A DNA stretch of 33,443 nucleotides from CALTSX01 sp051647685 (GTDB lineage: Bacteria > Chlamydiota > Chlamydiia > Chlamydiales > CALTSX01), in contig JBOFEG010000007.1 in the NCBI GenBank assembly GCA_051647685.1, positions 1 to 33,443 on the forward strand, read 5' to 3'. Of the stretch, positions 25,244 to 33,443 are shown one piece after another. Numbering within the stretch: the first letter of the stretch is position 1; each line of letters opens with the position of its first letter. A program made the position numbers and the translations under genes. The notes below the pieces were generated by a model that saw only the letters and a list, made by a program, of their open reading frames with translations, had not been told where the DNA came from and ran no database searches.

Positions 25244-26095
25244 ATGAAAAAAAACTCCAGTTTTATCATTGGAATCCCAGCAGTAGTTTGGCAGATTTCT
25301 TTTTTTTACCTTCCGCTGCTTTTTGTAATCTTTTCCAGTCTCATTCGCCACTCGATTGATAAAAATATCTCTTTTACGCTAGAGAATTTCTTGCATTTGG
25401 GAAAATGGTTTTATCTGCAAGTGATTTTTAATTCATTTATTCTTGCAACGGTTGTTGCCTGTATTTGTATTCTACTCGCCTATCCTTTTTCTTATTTTGT
25501 CACTTTCTATGGGAAACGATTTAAAAATTTATATCTGTTCTTTTTAATTGTCCCCTTTTGGACTAACTTCCTTTTGCACGTATATGCATGGTTCTATGTA
25601 TTAGAAAAAAATGGAGTAGTCAATCATTTATTTCAATCGATCGGAATTATTAAAACACCTATACCCTTTTTGAATTCTCCTTTTGCCATTATTCTTATGA
25701 TGGTTTATTACTACCTACCCTTTACAATCATTCCCATTTATTCCGCACTCGAGCGCACTGATCATAAATTGTTAGAAGCCTCGCTTAGTTTAGGCGCATC
25801 CTTTAAGAAAACATTCCTAAAAATTCTTCTTCCCATAACAATGCCAGGAGTTCGCACGGCATTTTTTTTAGCTTTCATTCCCTCTTTTGGCGAATTCATT
25901 ATTCCAGAATTAATGGGAGGCGATAAAACCTATTTTGTTGGCAATGTATTGACATTATTTGTACTTGGAGAAGGGACAGAGGGACTGGCTGCTGCCTTCA
26001 CTATAATAAGTACCTTGGCTCTCCTTGCAGCGGCTGGACTATTTTATTGGCTTATCCATTCTCTTTTTAAACAACCACAAAATAAAAATCGCTAA
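25244..26095 (+). CDS. potB: Polyamine ABC transporter permease PotB
   Basis: PotB is one of the two inner-membrane permeases. The 283-residue protein has six predicted membrane helices and the permease loop EASLSLGASFKKTFLKILLP (about 182-201), which contacts PotA. The upstream part contains the PotB-type FWTNFLLHVYAWFYVLEKNGVVN segment near residues 104-126, known in the family for the external face. It begins two bases after potA (stop TGA, then ATG) and its stop overlaps the potC start as TAATG, so the three genes are probably coupled. Confidence 0.92.
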   Translation: MKKNSSFIIGIPAVVWQISFFYLPLLFVIFSSLIRHSIDKNISFTLENFLHLGKWFYLQVIFNSFILATVVACICILLAYPFSYFVTFYGKRFKNLYLFFLIVPFWTNFLLHVYAWFYVLEKNGVVNHLFQSIGIIKTPIPFLNSPFAIILMMVYYYLPFTIIPIYSALERTDHKLLEASLSLGASFKKTFLKILLPITMPGVRTAFFLAFIPSFGEFIIPELMGGDKTYFVGNVLTLFVLGEGTEGLAAAFTIISTLALLAAAGLFYWLIHSLFKQPQNKNR

Positions 26096-26868
26096 TGTCT
26101 TATAAAACTAAATTCCCATTAATCGTCGTTGCAGGAATATATATTTTTCTATACGTGCCTATTGTTGTGCTGATTATTTTTTCTTTTAACACGAGCGGCT
26201 TTCCTTCGCCTTGGAAAGAATTCACTCTGAAGTGGTATCGAGAATTATTTGGTGCAACCGATCTTTGGCGAGCGTTCAGGACCTCTCTTATCGTATCGAC
26301 GACCGCTACTTTTTTAAGTCTCTCTATGGGAACCCTCTTAATTTTTTATCGATCTTGTGGAGGTAATATTAAGAGAATGATTCCTCTGTTTTACGTTAAT
26401 TTAATCATACCAGAAACGGTACTGGGAGTTGGGTTGCTCGGGTATTTTACTCTATTCAATGTTCCACTTGGATATGTAACTCTGATCATTGCACATACGA
26501 TACTCGGCCTGGGACTATTTATTCCTATCGTACATATTCGCTATGAGCAATTAGATGGAAAATTGATAGAATCTTCTCTTGTTCTGGGTGCATCTCGAGT
26601 GCAAACTTTTTTTCGCATTATTATTCCTTTTTTAGTGCCCACTATATTTTCAACAGCTCTTTTAATATTTATTCTCTCATTCGATGATTTTGTTCTCTCT
26701 TACTTTTGTTCTGGTACTAGTGTAGAACCTCTCTCTATTTATTTTCTCTCTCTCATTCGTTATGGGATCTCACCAATTTTAAATGCATTTTCTGCCATAT
26801 TATTGAGCATCAGTATAATCTTCGCTGTTGTCTTTTTCTTTTTAAGTCGCAAATCTAGGCTCTTATAA
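26095..26868 (+). CDS. potC: Polyamine ABC transporter permease PotC
   Basis: PotC is the partner permease of PotB. The 257-residue protein has six membrane helices and the EAA-type loop ESSLVLGASRVQTFFRIIIP (about 161-180). The N-terminal VPIVVLIIFSFNTS and the LIIPETVLGVGLLGYF segments match PotC-type proteins. Both boundaries are TAATG overlaps, with potB upstream and potD downstream. Confidence 0.92.
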   Translation: MSYKTKFPLIVVAGIYIFLYVPIVVLIIFSFNTSGFPSPWKEFTLKWYRELFGATDLWRAFRTSLIVSTTATFLSLSMGTLLIFYRSCGGNIKRMIPLFYVNLIIPETVLGVGLLGYFTLFNVPLGYVTLIIAHTILGLGLFIPIVHIRYEQLDGKLIESSLVLGASRVQTFFRIIIPFLVPTIFSTALLIFILSFDDFVLSYFCSGTSVEPLSIYFLSLIRYGISPILNAFSAILLSISIIFAVVFFFLSRKSRLL

Positions 26869-27938
26869 TGAAAAAACATTGGCTACATACAATTATATTT
26901 TTTGGATGGATTTCTCTCTTTATATGCATTTTACTTTTTGTAAAAATCCAAAACTCTTTTTCTTACGACAAAAATACACTACATATCTTCACGTGGTCAG
27001 ATATTTTTGATCCAAAGCTTATTGAACGATTCCAAAAAGAAAAGAATATTCCGATCCAAATTCATTATTACAGCTCTAATGAAGAATTACTTGTAAAATT
27101 AAAAGCAACGGGTGGGAAAGGATACGATCTAATTATTCCGTCAGAATATAGTATTAAATATCTTATAGAATATGGCCTTATAAAAAAAATTGATAAAAGC
27201 AAACTTATTTTTTCAACTGCTGAATTTATACATAACCAGTTTGATCCAAATTTAGACTATTCTATCCCATTTACTTGGGAAGTAATGGGACTGGGTATAG
27301 ATAAGAATTTTTTCCAAGGGGCCGCGTCCCAATTGAATTGGGATCATGTTTTTAAAGAAAAGGCAATTACCTACAAAATTTCCCTTCAAAATGATCCCTT
27401 CGAAGTAATTAATCTTGCTGCTTTTTACTTATATGGCTCTAAAAAACTACTAACAGATACTGAATTATACTCCGTAAAAACTCTTCTTAAAGAGCAAAAG
27501 CGATGGATAGAAGCCTATTCGGATTATCGAGCGGGTTATTTACTCGCGACGCGCAACTGTCCTTTAACGGTAAGCATGAGCTCTAACATGCTTCGCATGC
27601 AATTACAATTTGATTTTATTGACTTTGTTTTTCCGAAAGAGGGAACTTTTATTACGTTAGAGAGTTGTGCCATTCCAGTCGCCTCTACAAGAGAACATCT
27701 AACATATGAATTTATCAATTTTATGTATCAGCCTGATATTTTAGTGCAGAATGGCAACTCTTGTTATGTTTTTTTACCTGACAAAAAGCTTCTAAAACAT
27801 CCGGCCATACTGCCACAAATTAAAAAAGTTACAGATAAGCTCGAAAACGATAAAGTTCCCCTTCTCTTTTTTGAGCATCTGATATCCCCTATTCAATTTC
27901 GGACGGCATGGGTAGAAATCAAATCTTACAAACTCTAA
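26868..27938 (+). CDS. potD: Polyamine-binding periplasmic protein PotD
   Basis: PotD binds spermidine or putrescine in the periplasm and delivers it to PotBC. The 356-residue protein begins with a basic end and one hydrophobic segment (about 9-26), but I see neither a lipobox nor a clear signal peptidase I site, so it may stay membrane-anchored. The mature part starts with LHIFTWSDIFDPKLIERF, the usual PotD strand-helix, then GYDLIIPSEYSIKYLIEYGLI and SIPFTWEVMGLGID, the equivalent of the family's PYTWG region. The late part includes FINFMYQPDIL. It is the fourth gene of the operon and its start overlaps potC. Confidence 0.9.
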   Translation: MKKHWLHTIIFFGWISLFICILLFVKIQNSFSYDKNTLHIFTWSDIFDPKLIERFQKEKNIPIQIHYYSSNEELLVKLKATGGKGYDLIIPSEYSIKYLIEYGLIKKIDKSKLIFSTAEFIHNQFDPNLDYSIPFTWEVMGLGIDKNFFQGAASQLNWDHVFKEKAITYKISLQNDPFEVINLAAFYLYGSKKLLTDTELYSVKTLLKEQKRWIEAYSDYRAGYLLATRNCPLTVSMSSNMLRMQLQFDFIDFVFPKEGTFITLESCAIPVASTREHLTYEFINFMYQPDILVQNGNSCYVFLPDKKLLKHPAILPQIKKVTDKLENDKVPLLFFEHLISPIQFRTAWVEIKSYKL

Positions 27939-27980
27939 TTCAATAAGGATTCGGACTAAAACCGAGATACTCATTCACAA

Positions 27981-28796
27981 CTATGTTTGTAGAACTTCTT
28001 TAATTCCTTTGATGACGTTCTCGGTTTTATGAATACAACAGGGAGGAGCTTGATTGAGACTAACAAGACGGCATCGCTGACCAAAAGTATTGGGAATTTC
28101 GTGATAACAATGGGCAAAGGGACATGGACTTTGTAAAAAGACTTTTTTCTTATTATCCAAATGGCGAAAATGAGGATTTACTGAGCCAAAAAAGATTACA
28201 GATGGAATATTCATCGCAGCAGCGATATGACTTGGGCCAGAATCTAACCCAATAAAAAGATCGGCATAATAACAGAGTGACATGATCTGTCGAAAATCTT
28301 TCGTTTTTACCCACCGTGCGATGCGATCATTGCAATATGTAGAAATCTGTATCGGTTCCAGTCCTAAACAGCGGATGGAAGCAACGACTTCTGGCCAGTT
28401 AATTCCATAGCTATTGCGGAATTTATTTTCGACTTCATAGAAATCAAGATGCAAGATGGCATAGCTCTTTTTGATCTTCCTCTTTTTCTCTGTTTTCGAG
28501 AGATAGAGCCGCGGATAACTAAGCTTCAAGTCAGGAAGGCCTGCCTGCTCCCGAAAGGCTTCTAAATAGTGCATTTTGGGTTTTTCTTCAAACTTCAGAT
28601 CAATTGGATACTCTTGGATCGGGAATATTTTTTCGTGACAATTGATATAGAGTCGCGAGGTAGGGTAATGATCAAAAATACAAGGATAAGGGGTAAAGAT
28701 AAGGACATCTTCTCCTTCTCCAAGAAAATGGCGAACGATAGGCTCTGCCCAAATATTATCGCCAAACCCACTATTGCGAACAAAAATCGTCTTCAT
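27981..28796 (-). CDS. Glycosyltransferase family 9 (heptosyltransferase-like)
   Basis: GT9 enzymes transfer sugars, often heptose, from ADP- or nucleotide-sugars to lipopolysaccharide cores. The 271-residue protein is shorter than the usual 320-350 residues. It has the N-terminal RNSGFGDNIWAEPIV and the nucleotide-sugar-binding signature FIGLDSGPSHIAAAMNIPSVIFFG at 181-204, of which Asp185, Ser186, Gly187 and His190 are the conserved core. The C-terminal third is Cys-rich (225, 230, 242, 253, 254), which could bind a metal or form disulfides. The acceptor is unknown. It is a single gene, convergent with potD, and its leader holds the 20-bp hairpin at 28810. Confidence 0.85.
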   Translation of the reverse strand: MKTIFVRNSGFGDNIWAEPIVRHFLGEGEDVLIFTPYPCIFDHYPTSRLYINCHEKIFPIQEYPIDLKFEEKPKMHYLEAFREQAGLPDLKLSYPRLYLSKTEKKRKIKKSYAILHLDFYEVENKFRNSYGINWPEVVASIRCLGLEPIQISTYCNDRIARWVKTKDFRQIMSLCYYADLFIGLDSGPSHIAAAMNIPSVIFFGSVNPHFRHLDNKKKVFLQSPCPFAHCYHEIPNTFGQRCRLVSLNQAPPCCIHKTENVIKGIKEVLQT

Positions 28797-28809
28797 ATAC
28801 TTTCATGTA

Positions 28810-28853
28810 TATATTGCCAAAAAATGATTCTTAAATCATTTTTTGGCAATATA
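28810..28853. terminator. Perfect 20-bp hairpin between acpP and the GT9 gene
   Basis: Arms at 28810-28829 and 28834-28853 are exact reverse complements around the loop CTTA. The stem contains GCC/GGC and a run of six A in one arm and six T in the other, so the inner stem TGATT/AATCA is followed by T6 on either strand. This is the shape of a bidirectional intrinsic terminator. On the minus strand it is downstream of acpP and ends 13 bases before the GT9 start codon, so it could also act on GT9 expression. Confidence 0.6.
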
Positions 28854-28963
28854 ACAATGAAAAAAATTTAAATTAAAGAGAGGGCGGTCAAAAGTTCTGA
28901 ATACATCTTTCCCTATTAGATCTAACGGAAAATCCGAGAAATTATGACGGAATTAGTAAGACT

Positions 28964-29227
28964 TTAACCAGACTGACCCAGTTTTTGTTCGATATAAGAA
29001 ATTACATCTTTCACTTTCTTTAGTTTTTCTGCATCTTCTTCACGAATTTCAAGGCCATATTTCTCTTCAAGAGCCATGATTAATTCTGTTTGATCCAAAG
29101 AATCAGCAGCAAGATCTTCACCAAAAGCTTTTTCTGGTGTAACGCTTTCTGCATCGATTCCAAGTTGCTCAGAAATAATTTCAATTATTTCTTCTATGAG
29201 TGTTTCTGTGTTGTTTTTTGTAGACAT
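28964..29227 (-). CDS. acpP: Acyl carrier protein AcpP
   Basis: AcpP carries acyl chains on a phosphopantetheine arm during fatty-acid synthesis. The 87-residue acidic protein has the modification motif DSLD with Ser43 as attachment site, followed by ELIMALEEKYGLEI (48-61). The N-terminal part is a few residues longer than E. coli ACP. A strong AGGAAGGCAGG lies directly before the ATG at 29227, in line with high expression. It is the last gene of the fabH-fabD-fabG-acpP operon, 48 bases after fabG. Confidence 0.97.
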   Translation of the reverse strand: MSTKNNTETLIEEIIEIISEQLGIDAESVTPEKAFGEDLAADSLDQTELIMALEEKYGLEIREEDAEKLKKVKDVISYIEQKLGQSG

Positions 29228-29275
29228 ACCTGCCTTCCTTAGGGTTATATATTGTGTGATTCATAAAAAATGACT

Positions 29276-30034
29276 TCATGCGAGCATTCCTCCATCTACG
29301 GGGAGAACTGCTCCTGTTACATAGCTAGATAATTCACTCGCAAGAAAAAGAGCTACATTTGCAACTTCCGTAGCTTTGCCAAACCGAGCTATCGGAACAG
29401 TGTGCAAAATAGAATCTCGTTGTTCATGCGTTAATTTGTCTGTCATAGGAGTCTCTATAAATCCAGGCGCAATAGTATTAACACAAATTCCTCGCTTGGC
29501 AACTTCTTTAGCCAAAGATCGCGAGAAACCAATCATCCCAGCTTTCGATGCTGCGTAATTGGTTTGTCCTGGATTTCCAATCACTCCAATCACTGATGCA
29601 ATATTAATAATTTTTCCACTTCTGGCTTTCATCATTGTGGGGAGTACCGCTTTTGTAACGCGAAATATAGAATCCAAATTAACAGATATCACGCGACTCC
29701 AATCCTCTTCTGTCATTCGGAGGAGAAGTTTGTCGGAAGTTATTCCAGCCGAGTTGACTAAAATATCTATATGGTTCCCCCATTCCTGAATTTGTCTTTT
29801 AATATTAGATTCAACTTCGGCCGAATTTCCAACATCTACTATGCAATAAGCGCACGCCCCAGGATGCTGATTCTCTGTTTTTATCTCTTCAACTGCAGCT
29901 ATAGCTTTTTCCTTATTCGTACCAAGAATCAAAACAGTTGCTCCCTGATGAAGAAAGATCGCTGCAATCGCTTTACCGATTCCAGAGGTCCCACCCGTAA
30001 TAATAGCTTTTTTTCCTTCTAATAACTTGTGCAT
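29276..30034 (-). CDS. fabG: 3-oxoacyl-ACP reductase FabG
   Basis: FabG reduces 3-oxoacyl-ACP with NADPH in each elongation cycle. The 252-residue short-chain dehydrogenase has the cofactor motif TGGTSGIG (13-20), NSAGI (94-98) and the catalytic set Asn119, Ser147, Tyr160 and Lys164 (SVIGVIGNPGQTNYAASKAG). The VDGGML end is standard. The ATG at 30034 lies inside fabD, which it overlaps by 16 bases, so translation is likely coupled. Confidence 0.97.
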   Translation of the reverse strand: MHKLLEGKKAIITGGTSGIGKAIAAIFLHQGATVLILGTNKEKAIAAVEEIKTENQHPGACAYCIVDVGNSAEVESNIKRQIQEWGNHIDILVNSAGITSDKLLLRMTEEDWSRVISVNLDSIFRVTKAVLPTMMKARSGKIINIASVIGVIGNPGQTNYAASKAGMIGFSRSLAKEVAKRGICVNTIAPGFIETPMTDKLTHEQRDSILHTVPIARFGKATEVANVALFLASELSSYVTGAVLPVDGGMLA

Positions 30035-30966
30035 ACACTTCTCAAGGTATTAAAATCGGAAACATTTTCTACAGAAACAGTAGGTGTCTTTATTCCAATT
30101 CTACGATTAATATTTGTAAGGATCTTTCCAGGGCCAATCTCTATATATTGATCAACTCCAAGTTGTTCTATGGATTGTATACAATCATACCAACGGACGG
30201 TTCCAGTCAACTGATTGAACAAATTAGCTCTCATTTCTTCCAAAGAGATTGGAACCTTCCCCGTATAATTCATTGCAATCGATATAGAAGAGGGAAAAAA
30301 CTGGGTATTTGTTAAAGATTCTTGCAAGCCACATGCTGCAGATCTCATCAGTTCACTATGAAAAGCACCTGACGTATTTAAGGGTATAACTCTCTTTCTT
30401 TTTTCTTGTTTGAGGAATTCAGATAAAATGCGAACGCCGTCCCTCGTTCCAGAAATTACTATTTGTTTTGGGTCATTAATATTGGCTATCCACACTGCAT
30501 TTTCTAATTCGGTAGCTAGTATACTCTGCCTTACTTCACTCTCTTCTAAGCCAATAACGGCGCTCATGACACCGGGAGATTGGATAGTCGCTTTTTGCAT
30601 AAGAGTGGCTCTCATATTAACGAGGCGAAGTCCAGAATGAAATTCTAAAATATTTGCGCTAGTCAAAGCGGTATATTCGCCGAGACTGAGTCCCGCACAA
30701 ACTTTTGGTATAATTGGAAAATATTCCTGCAGTACTCGCATTACAGCGATACTTGCGACATAGATAGCTACTTGGCTATTTTTTGTCTTTGTCAATTCGT
30801 CAGCTGATCCACAGAAAATTAAATCAGATAGAGATTTTTTTAATACATCGGATGCTTCTTCGAAAGTTTGTTTTGCAATAGCAAATTGCTCAAAAAAATC
30901 TTTTGCCATACCGACATATTGAGCTCCCTGACCTGGGAAGATAAAAGCTGTTTGTTGTTCTTTCAT
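30019..30966 (-). CDS. fabD: Malonyl-CoA:ACP transacylase FabD
   Basis: FabD loads malonate from CoA onto AcpP. The 315-residue protein has FPGQGAQYVGMA (10-21), the nucleophile elbow GLSLGEYTAL with Ser94, the Arg119 of NMRATLMQ and the His in GAFHSELM. The elbow reads GLSLGE instead of the common GHSLGE. Its ATG overlaps the fabH stop in an ATGA and its 3' end overlaps fabG by 16 bases. Confidence 0.96.
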   Translation of the reverse strand: MKEQQTAFIFPGQGAQYVGMAKDFFEQFAIAKQTFEEASDVLKKSLSDLIFCGSADELTKTKNSQVAIYVASIAVMRVLQEYFPIIPKVCAGLSLGEYTALTSANILEFHSGLRLVNMRATLMQKATIQSPGVMSAVIGLEESEVRQSILATELENAVWIANINDPKQIVISGTRDGVRILSEFLKQEKRKRVIPLNTSGAFHSELMRSAACGLQESLTNTQFFPSSISIAMNYTGKVPISLEEMRANLFNQLTGTVRWYDCIQSIEQLGVDQYIEIGPGKILTNINRRIGIKTPTVSVENVSDFNTLRSVCTSY

Positions 30967-31961
30967 AAACTACTCTCTTGCGTTAAAATACCGGCACCCC
31001 AAGTGAGACCAGCACCAAAAGCTACTAGCATAATATGATCCTGATTTTTTAAACCACCTTCTCTGATAAGTTCATCAAGCGCAATACCAATCGATGAGGC
31101 CGATGTATTTCCATATTTTTGTACCGTGAGGAACACTTGCTCGGTTGAATAGGAGAAACGTCTAGCAATTGCCTCAATGATTCGAATATTTGCCTGATGC
31201 GGAACAAGCCAACGAATATCGTCCTGCGTTAGACCCGCTTGATTCAATACAATACTCGCGGCAGACGCCATTCGTCGAACGGCGTGTTTAAATATTTCTT
31301 TACCTTCCATTTGAACAAAATGCATTTTCTTTGCAATAGTTTCGCTACTGGCTGGATTTCTAGAGCCGCCACCCGGGAGAATTAATAAATCCGCATATTG
31401 TCCATCTGAACCCAAACAGAGATTGTGAACGACCAAACCATCCCCTTTACCTGAGACTACACAAGCGGAGGCACCATCTCCAAATAAGACGCAGGTGTTT
31501 CTATCCGTATAATCTACAATAGAAGATAATTTTTCTGAGGCTACGACTAAGATATTTTTATAGGCTCCCGATTCAATAAAAGACTTTGCCATCGATAAAG
31601 CATATAGATACCCAGTACAAGCTGCCTGTATGTCTACAGCCCCAGCTTTTTCAATTTCAAGTCTTGTTTGTATCAAACAAGCCGTATTGGGAAACATATA
31701 ATCGGGAGTCAATGTGGCAAATATAATGAAATCAATTTCATTTTTATCTATTTGTGCCGCTTGGATCGCTTTTTCAGCGGCTAAATAGCCCATATCAGAA
31801 GTGTATTCAGATGGACCCGCCAATCGCCGTTCCTTCATTCCAGTCCGAGATACAATCCATTCGTCCGAAGTGTCAACTATTTTTTCTAAATCGTGATTGG
31901 AAAGAATAGTTTGAGGTAAATAAGATCCAGTTCCTATAATCCTAGCAGTAGTTTTCTTCAT
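30963..31961 (-). CDS. fabH: 3-oxoacyl-ACP synthase III FabH
   Basis: FabH starts fatty-acid synthesis by condensing acetyl-CoA with malonyl-ACP. The 332-residue protein has the active Cys115 in DIQAACTGYLY, His255 in WLVPHQANIR and Asn285 in YGNTSASS, so the Cys-His-Asn triad is complete. The DTSDEWIVSRTGMKERR segment (30-46) is usual for the family. It is the first gene of the operon and divergent from recR. The ATG at 31961 lies about 25 bases after the predicted transcript start of the promoter at 31993. Confidence 0.96.
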   Translation of the reverse strand: MKKTTARIIGTGSYLPQTILSNHDLEKIVDTSDEWIVSRTGMKERRLAGPSEYTSDMGYLAAEKAIQAAQIDKNEIDFIIFATLTPDYMFPNTACLIQTRLEIEKAGAVDIQAACTGYLYALSMAKSFIESGAYKNILVVASEKLSSIVDYTDRNTCVLFGDGASACVVSGKGDGLVVHNLCLGSDGQYADLLILPGGGSRNPASSETIAKKMHFVQMEGKEIFKHAVRRMASAASIVLNQAGLTQDDIRWLVPHQANIRIIEAIARRFSYSTEQVFLTVQKYGNTSASSIGIALDELIREGGLKNQDHIMLVAFGAGLTWGAGILTQESSL

Positions 31962-31992
31962 GATTCGTAAATATCTTTTTTTATTGGAAACA

Positions 31993-32020
31993 ATTTTATC
32001 AGATTAAACGATAAAAGCAA
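31993..32020 (-). promoter_or_regulatory. Candidate promoter of the fabH-fabD-fabG-acpP operon
   Basis: On the minus strand TTGCTT (32015-32020) and TAAAAT (31993-31998) are 16 bases apart, 32 bases before the fabH ATG. The -10 matches five of six positions of the main sigma consensus and the -35 matches three. A second -10-like TATAAT lies further upstream, with a poor -35. Confidence 0.4.
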
Positions 32021-32112
32021 ATGGTCTATTATAAGTCTTCAAATGGATGAGTAAAATAGATAAAAAATATATTATTAATAAATATTAATTGAATCGAAAA
32101 GAGACACTCTAT

Positions 32113-32712
32113 ATGGCGAAATATCCAAAAAATCTACTCAATCTAATGCATCTTTTTTCTAAGTTTACCGGGGTTGGGAAGAAAACTGCTGAAAGATTTG
32201 CTTTTCAAGTTATTTCTTGGTCGAATAAAGATAGAGAAAGATTTGCAAATATACTTATAAATTTAAGCACCTATATTCATAATTGTTCAGTCTGCGGATG
32301 CTTAATAGAAAAGTCGGAATGTCCATTTTGCTCTCCTATAAGAGACTCAACTGTTATGTGTGTCGTTGCTTCCTCCAAAGATGTTTTTGTTTTAGAAGGA
32401 ACACAAAAATTTACTGGTATGTATCACGTACTGGGAGGTCTTTTATCGCCTATAGATGGAATCAATCCGGAAGTGCTTAGAATTGCTGAATTACACAAGC
32501 GAATTTGCCAATTACAAGTGCGAGAAATTATCCTTGCCTTTGATTTTACCTTTGAAGGAGATGCAACAGCTATCTATTTAAAAAAAATTTTAGACGACAT
32601 TCCCCTTTTAAGAATTTCTAGACTCGCCCTAGGAATACCTCTTGGGAGCTCTTTAGATTACATTGATTCTCAAACGCTCAGTAAATCTTTGTCGGGTAGA
32701 CAATCTTTTTAA
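32113..32712 (+). CDS. recR: Recombination protein RecR
   Basis: RecR works with RecO (and RecF) to load RecA at gaps. The 199-residue protein has the helix-hairpin-helix FTGVGKKTAERFAF (18-31), a C4 zinc site (Cys58, Cys61, Cys70, Cys73 in CSVCGCLIEKSECPFC) and a Toprim domain (from about 81) with TGMYHVLGGLLSPIDGI at 101-117. The ATG at 32113 gives the standard RecR N-terminus; a TTG at 32089 would add eight residues. It is divergent from fabH and followed by bamA, as in Chlamydia (CT240-CT241). Confidence 0.95.
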   Translation: MAKYPKNLLNLMHLFSKFTGVGKKTAERFAFQVISWSNKDRERFANILINLSTYIHNCSVCGCLIEKSECPFCSPIRDSTVMCVVASSKDVFVLEGTQKFTGMYHVLGGLLSPIDGINPEVLRIAELHKRICQLQVREIILAFDFTFEGDATAIYLKKILDDIPLLRISRLALGIPLGSSLDYIDSQTLSKSLSGRQSF

Positions 32713-32744
32713 GATTTTAAGTTCCTCTTTTTGTGTTAGTTTTT

Positions 32745-32750
32745 TATAAT
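32745..32750 (+). promoter_or_regulatory. TATAAT box, candidate bamA promoter
   Basis: A perfect TATAAT lies 34 bases before the bamA ATG in the 72-base recR-bamA gap. The -35 position (TTCCTC at 32722) is poor, so the call rests on the -10 box alone. Confidence 0.4.
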
Positions 32751-32784
32751 CCAAGCAACTATTAAATTCTAACGTTACACACAG

Positions 32785-33443
32785 ATGAAATATTATTTTA
32801 TTTTTCTTATTTTGTTCTCTTCCTATTGCTTAAATGCATCAGAAGTAGCTTTCCCAAAACAGCATACGCTCTATGAGGAAAAAATTGTACAATCGATTAG
32901 GATCGGTGTGACTCCGAGTTCCTCTACCTATAATACAGATGACATCAAAAATCGATTGCAAACGAAAGAAGGTTCTTATTTTTCTCAGGACATATTTGAT
33001 CAGGACTTAAAAAGTTTATCAGAAAACTATTTTCGGATTGAACCATGCATTACTATAGAAGACGGCGGTCTGGCCGTTACTCTTATGCTTTGGGAAAAAC
33101 CAATCATTCAAAAAATAGATTGGGTAGGGAATAAATACTTCTCAACAAAAAAATTACAAAAAGAACTTGATATAACACCCGGTTCCATATTTGATCGTGA
33201 CGAATTTAATACGGCCTTTAATAAATTAAAGGAATTATACATTAAGCGAGGATATTTTGAATCCCAACTAAGCTTTCACGTCATTCCAAACTCCGCTACC
33301 AATGAAATTACTATTCAAATTCATGTTGATGAAGGGCGTTGTGGCATTGTCTCTCACCTCCAATTTATTGGATTCACAAAAGAGGAAGGTAGAGATATTA
33401 TGGAAATGATTAATGCAAAGAGATATCGCCTTCTTCTATGTTG
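32785..33443 (+). CDS. bamA: Outer-membrane assembly factor BamA, 3'-partial
   Basis: BamA (Omp85) inserts beta-barrel proteins in the outer membrane. The frame from the ATG at 32785 is open for 219 codons to the window end, so only the N-terminal part is seen. It has a signal peptide (about 1-18, cleaved after Asn-Ala), then POTRA domains at about 35-106, 107-185 and the start of a third from 186. Typical POTRA features are KIDWVGNKYFSTKKLQKEL and the PGSIFDRDEFNTAFNKLKELYIKRGYF helix-strand part. The barrel lies outside the window. The place after recR equals CT241 (omp85) in C. trachomatis. Confidence 0.92.
   Translation, partial: MKYYFIFLILFSSYCLNASEVAFPKQHTLYEEKIVQSIRIGVTPSSSTYNTDDIKNRLQTKEGSYFSQDIFDQDLKSLSENYFRIEPCITIEDGGLAVTLMLWEKPIIQKIDWVGNKYFSTKKLQKELDITPGSIFDRDEFNTAFNKLKELYIKRGYFESQLSFHVIPNSATNEITIQIHVDEGRCGIVSHLQFIGFTKEEGRDIMEMINAKRYRLLLC

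Noticed and set aside
32702..32716. AATCTT-TTT-AAGATT hairpin at the recR end as terminator
   Set aside because: The stem is only six A/T-rich pairs without a U-tract, so it would be too weak for an intrinsic terminator.

Overview
The window is AT-rich bacterial DNA whose gene content and order point to the phylum Chlamydiota, most likely an environmental or arthropod-associated lineage (Rhabdochlamydia- or Simkania-like) rather than Chlamydia itself. Two blocks match chlamydial gene neighbourhoods as I remember them: fabF-rsfS-(coiled-coil protein)-miaA-rsbV-cutA-ftsQ-murC-murG-ftsW-nlpD-murD-mraY (the CT770 to CT757 order of C. trachomatis) and acpP-fabG-fabD-fabH / recR / bamA (the CT236 to CT241 order). 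The genus-level assignment is inference, since no database search was possible.

Layout. 1-2087: the 3' part of a large helical protein of unknown function, open at the window edge. 2204-15117 (minus strand): a long, mostly tightly packed run read from mraY down to fabF, covering the membrane steps of peptidoglycan precursor synthesis, division (FtsW, FtsQ) and housekeeping genes. Five successive junctions in it are 4-base ATGA overlaps, and MurG and MurC are one continuous 801-residue polypeptide. 15182-19310 (plus strand): an accessory island with a Nudix hydrolase, a short secreted RHS-repeat protein with a variable-looking C-terminal tail, two tandem paralogous small proteins (candidate immunity proteins), another small candidate immunity protein and a fragment of a SIR2-like defence protein. 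The island lies between mraY and murF, which are adjacent in Chlamydia. 19498-20802 (minus): murF. 20863-22983 (plus): an MFS transporter and a SAM-dependent methyltransferase. 22967-23911 (minus): trxB. 24139-27938 (plus): a complete potABCD polyamine ABC importer. 27981-28796 (minus): a GT9 glycosyltransferase preceded by a perfect 20-bp hairpin. 28964-31961 (minus): fabH-fabD-fabG-acpP. 32113-32712 (plus): recR. 32785 to the window end (plus): the first 219 codons of bamA.

How the genes work together. MurC, MurD and MurF build the UDP-MurNAc-pentapeptide, MraY and MurG make lipid I and lipid II, and FtsW and FtsQ use or organise it at the division site. FabD, FabH, FabG, FabF and AcpP form the core of type II fatty-acid synthesis. 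PotABCD would bring in host polyamines. The RHS, immunity-like and SIR2 genes form the one accessory patch, best read as a polymorphic-toxin and defence remnant island.

No stretch without a gene exceeds 300 bases; the longest, 23912-24138, holds only the leaders of trxB and potA. I saw no tRNA, rRNA, CRISPR array or intact insertion sequence.
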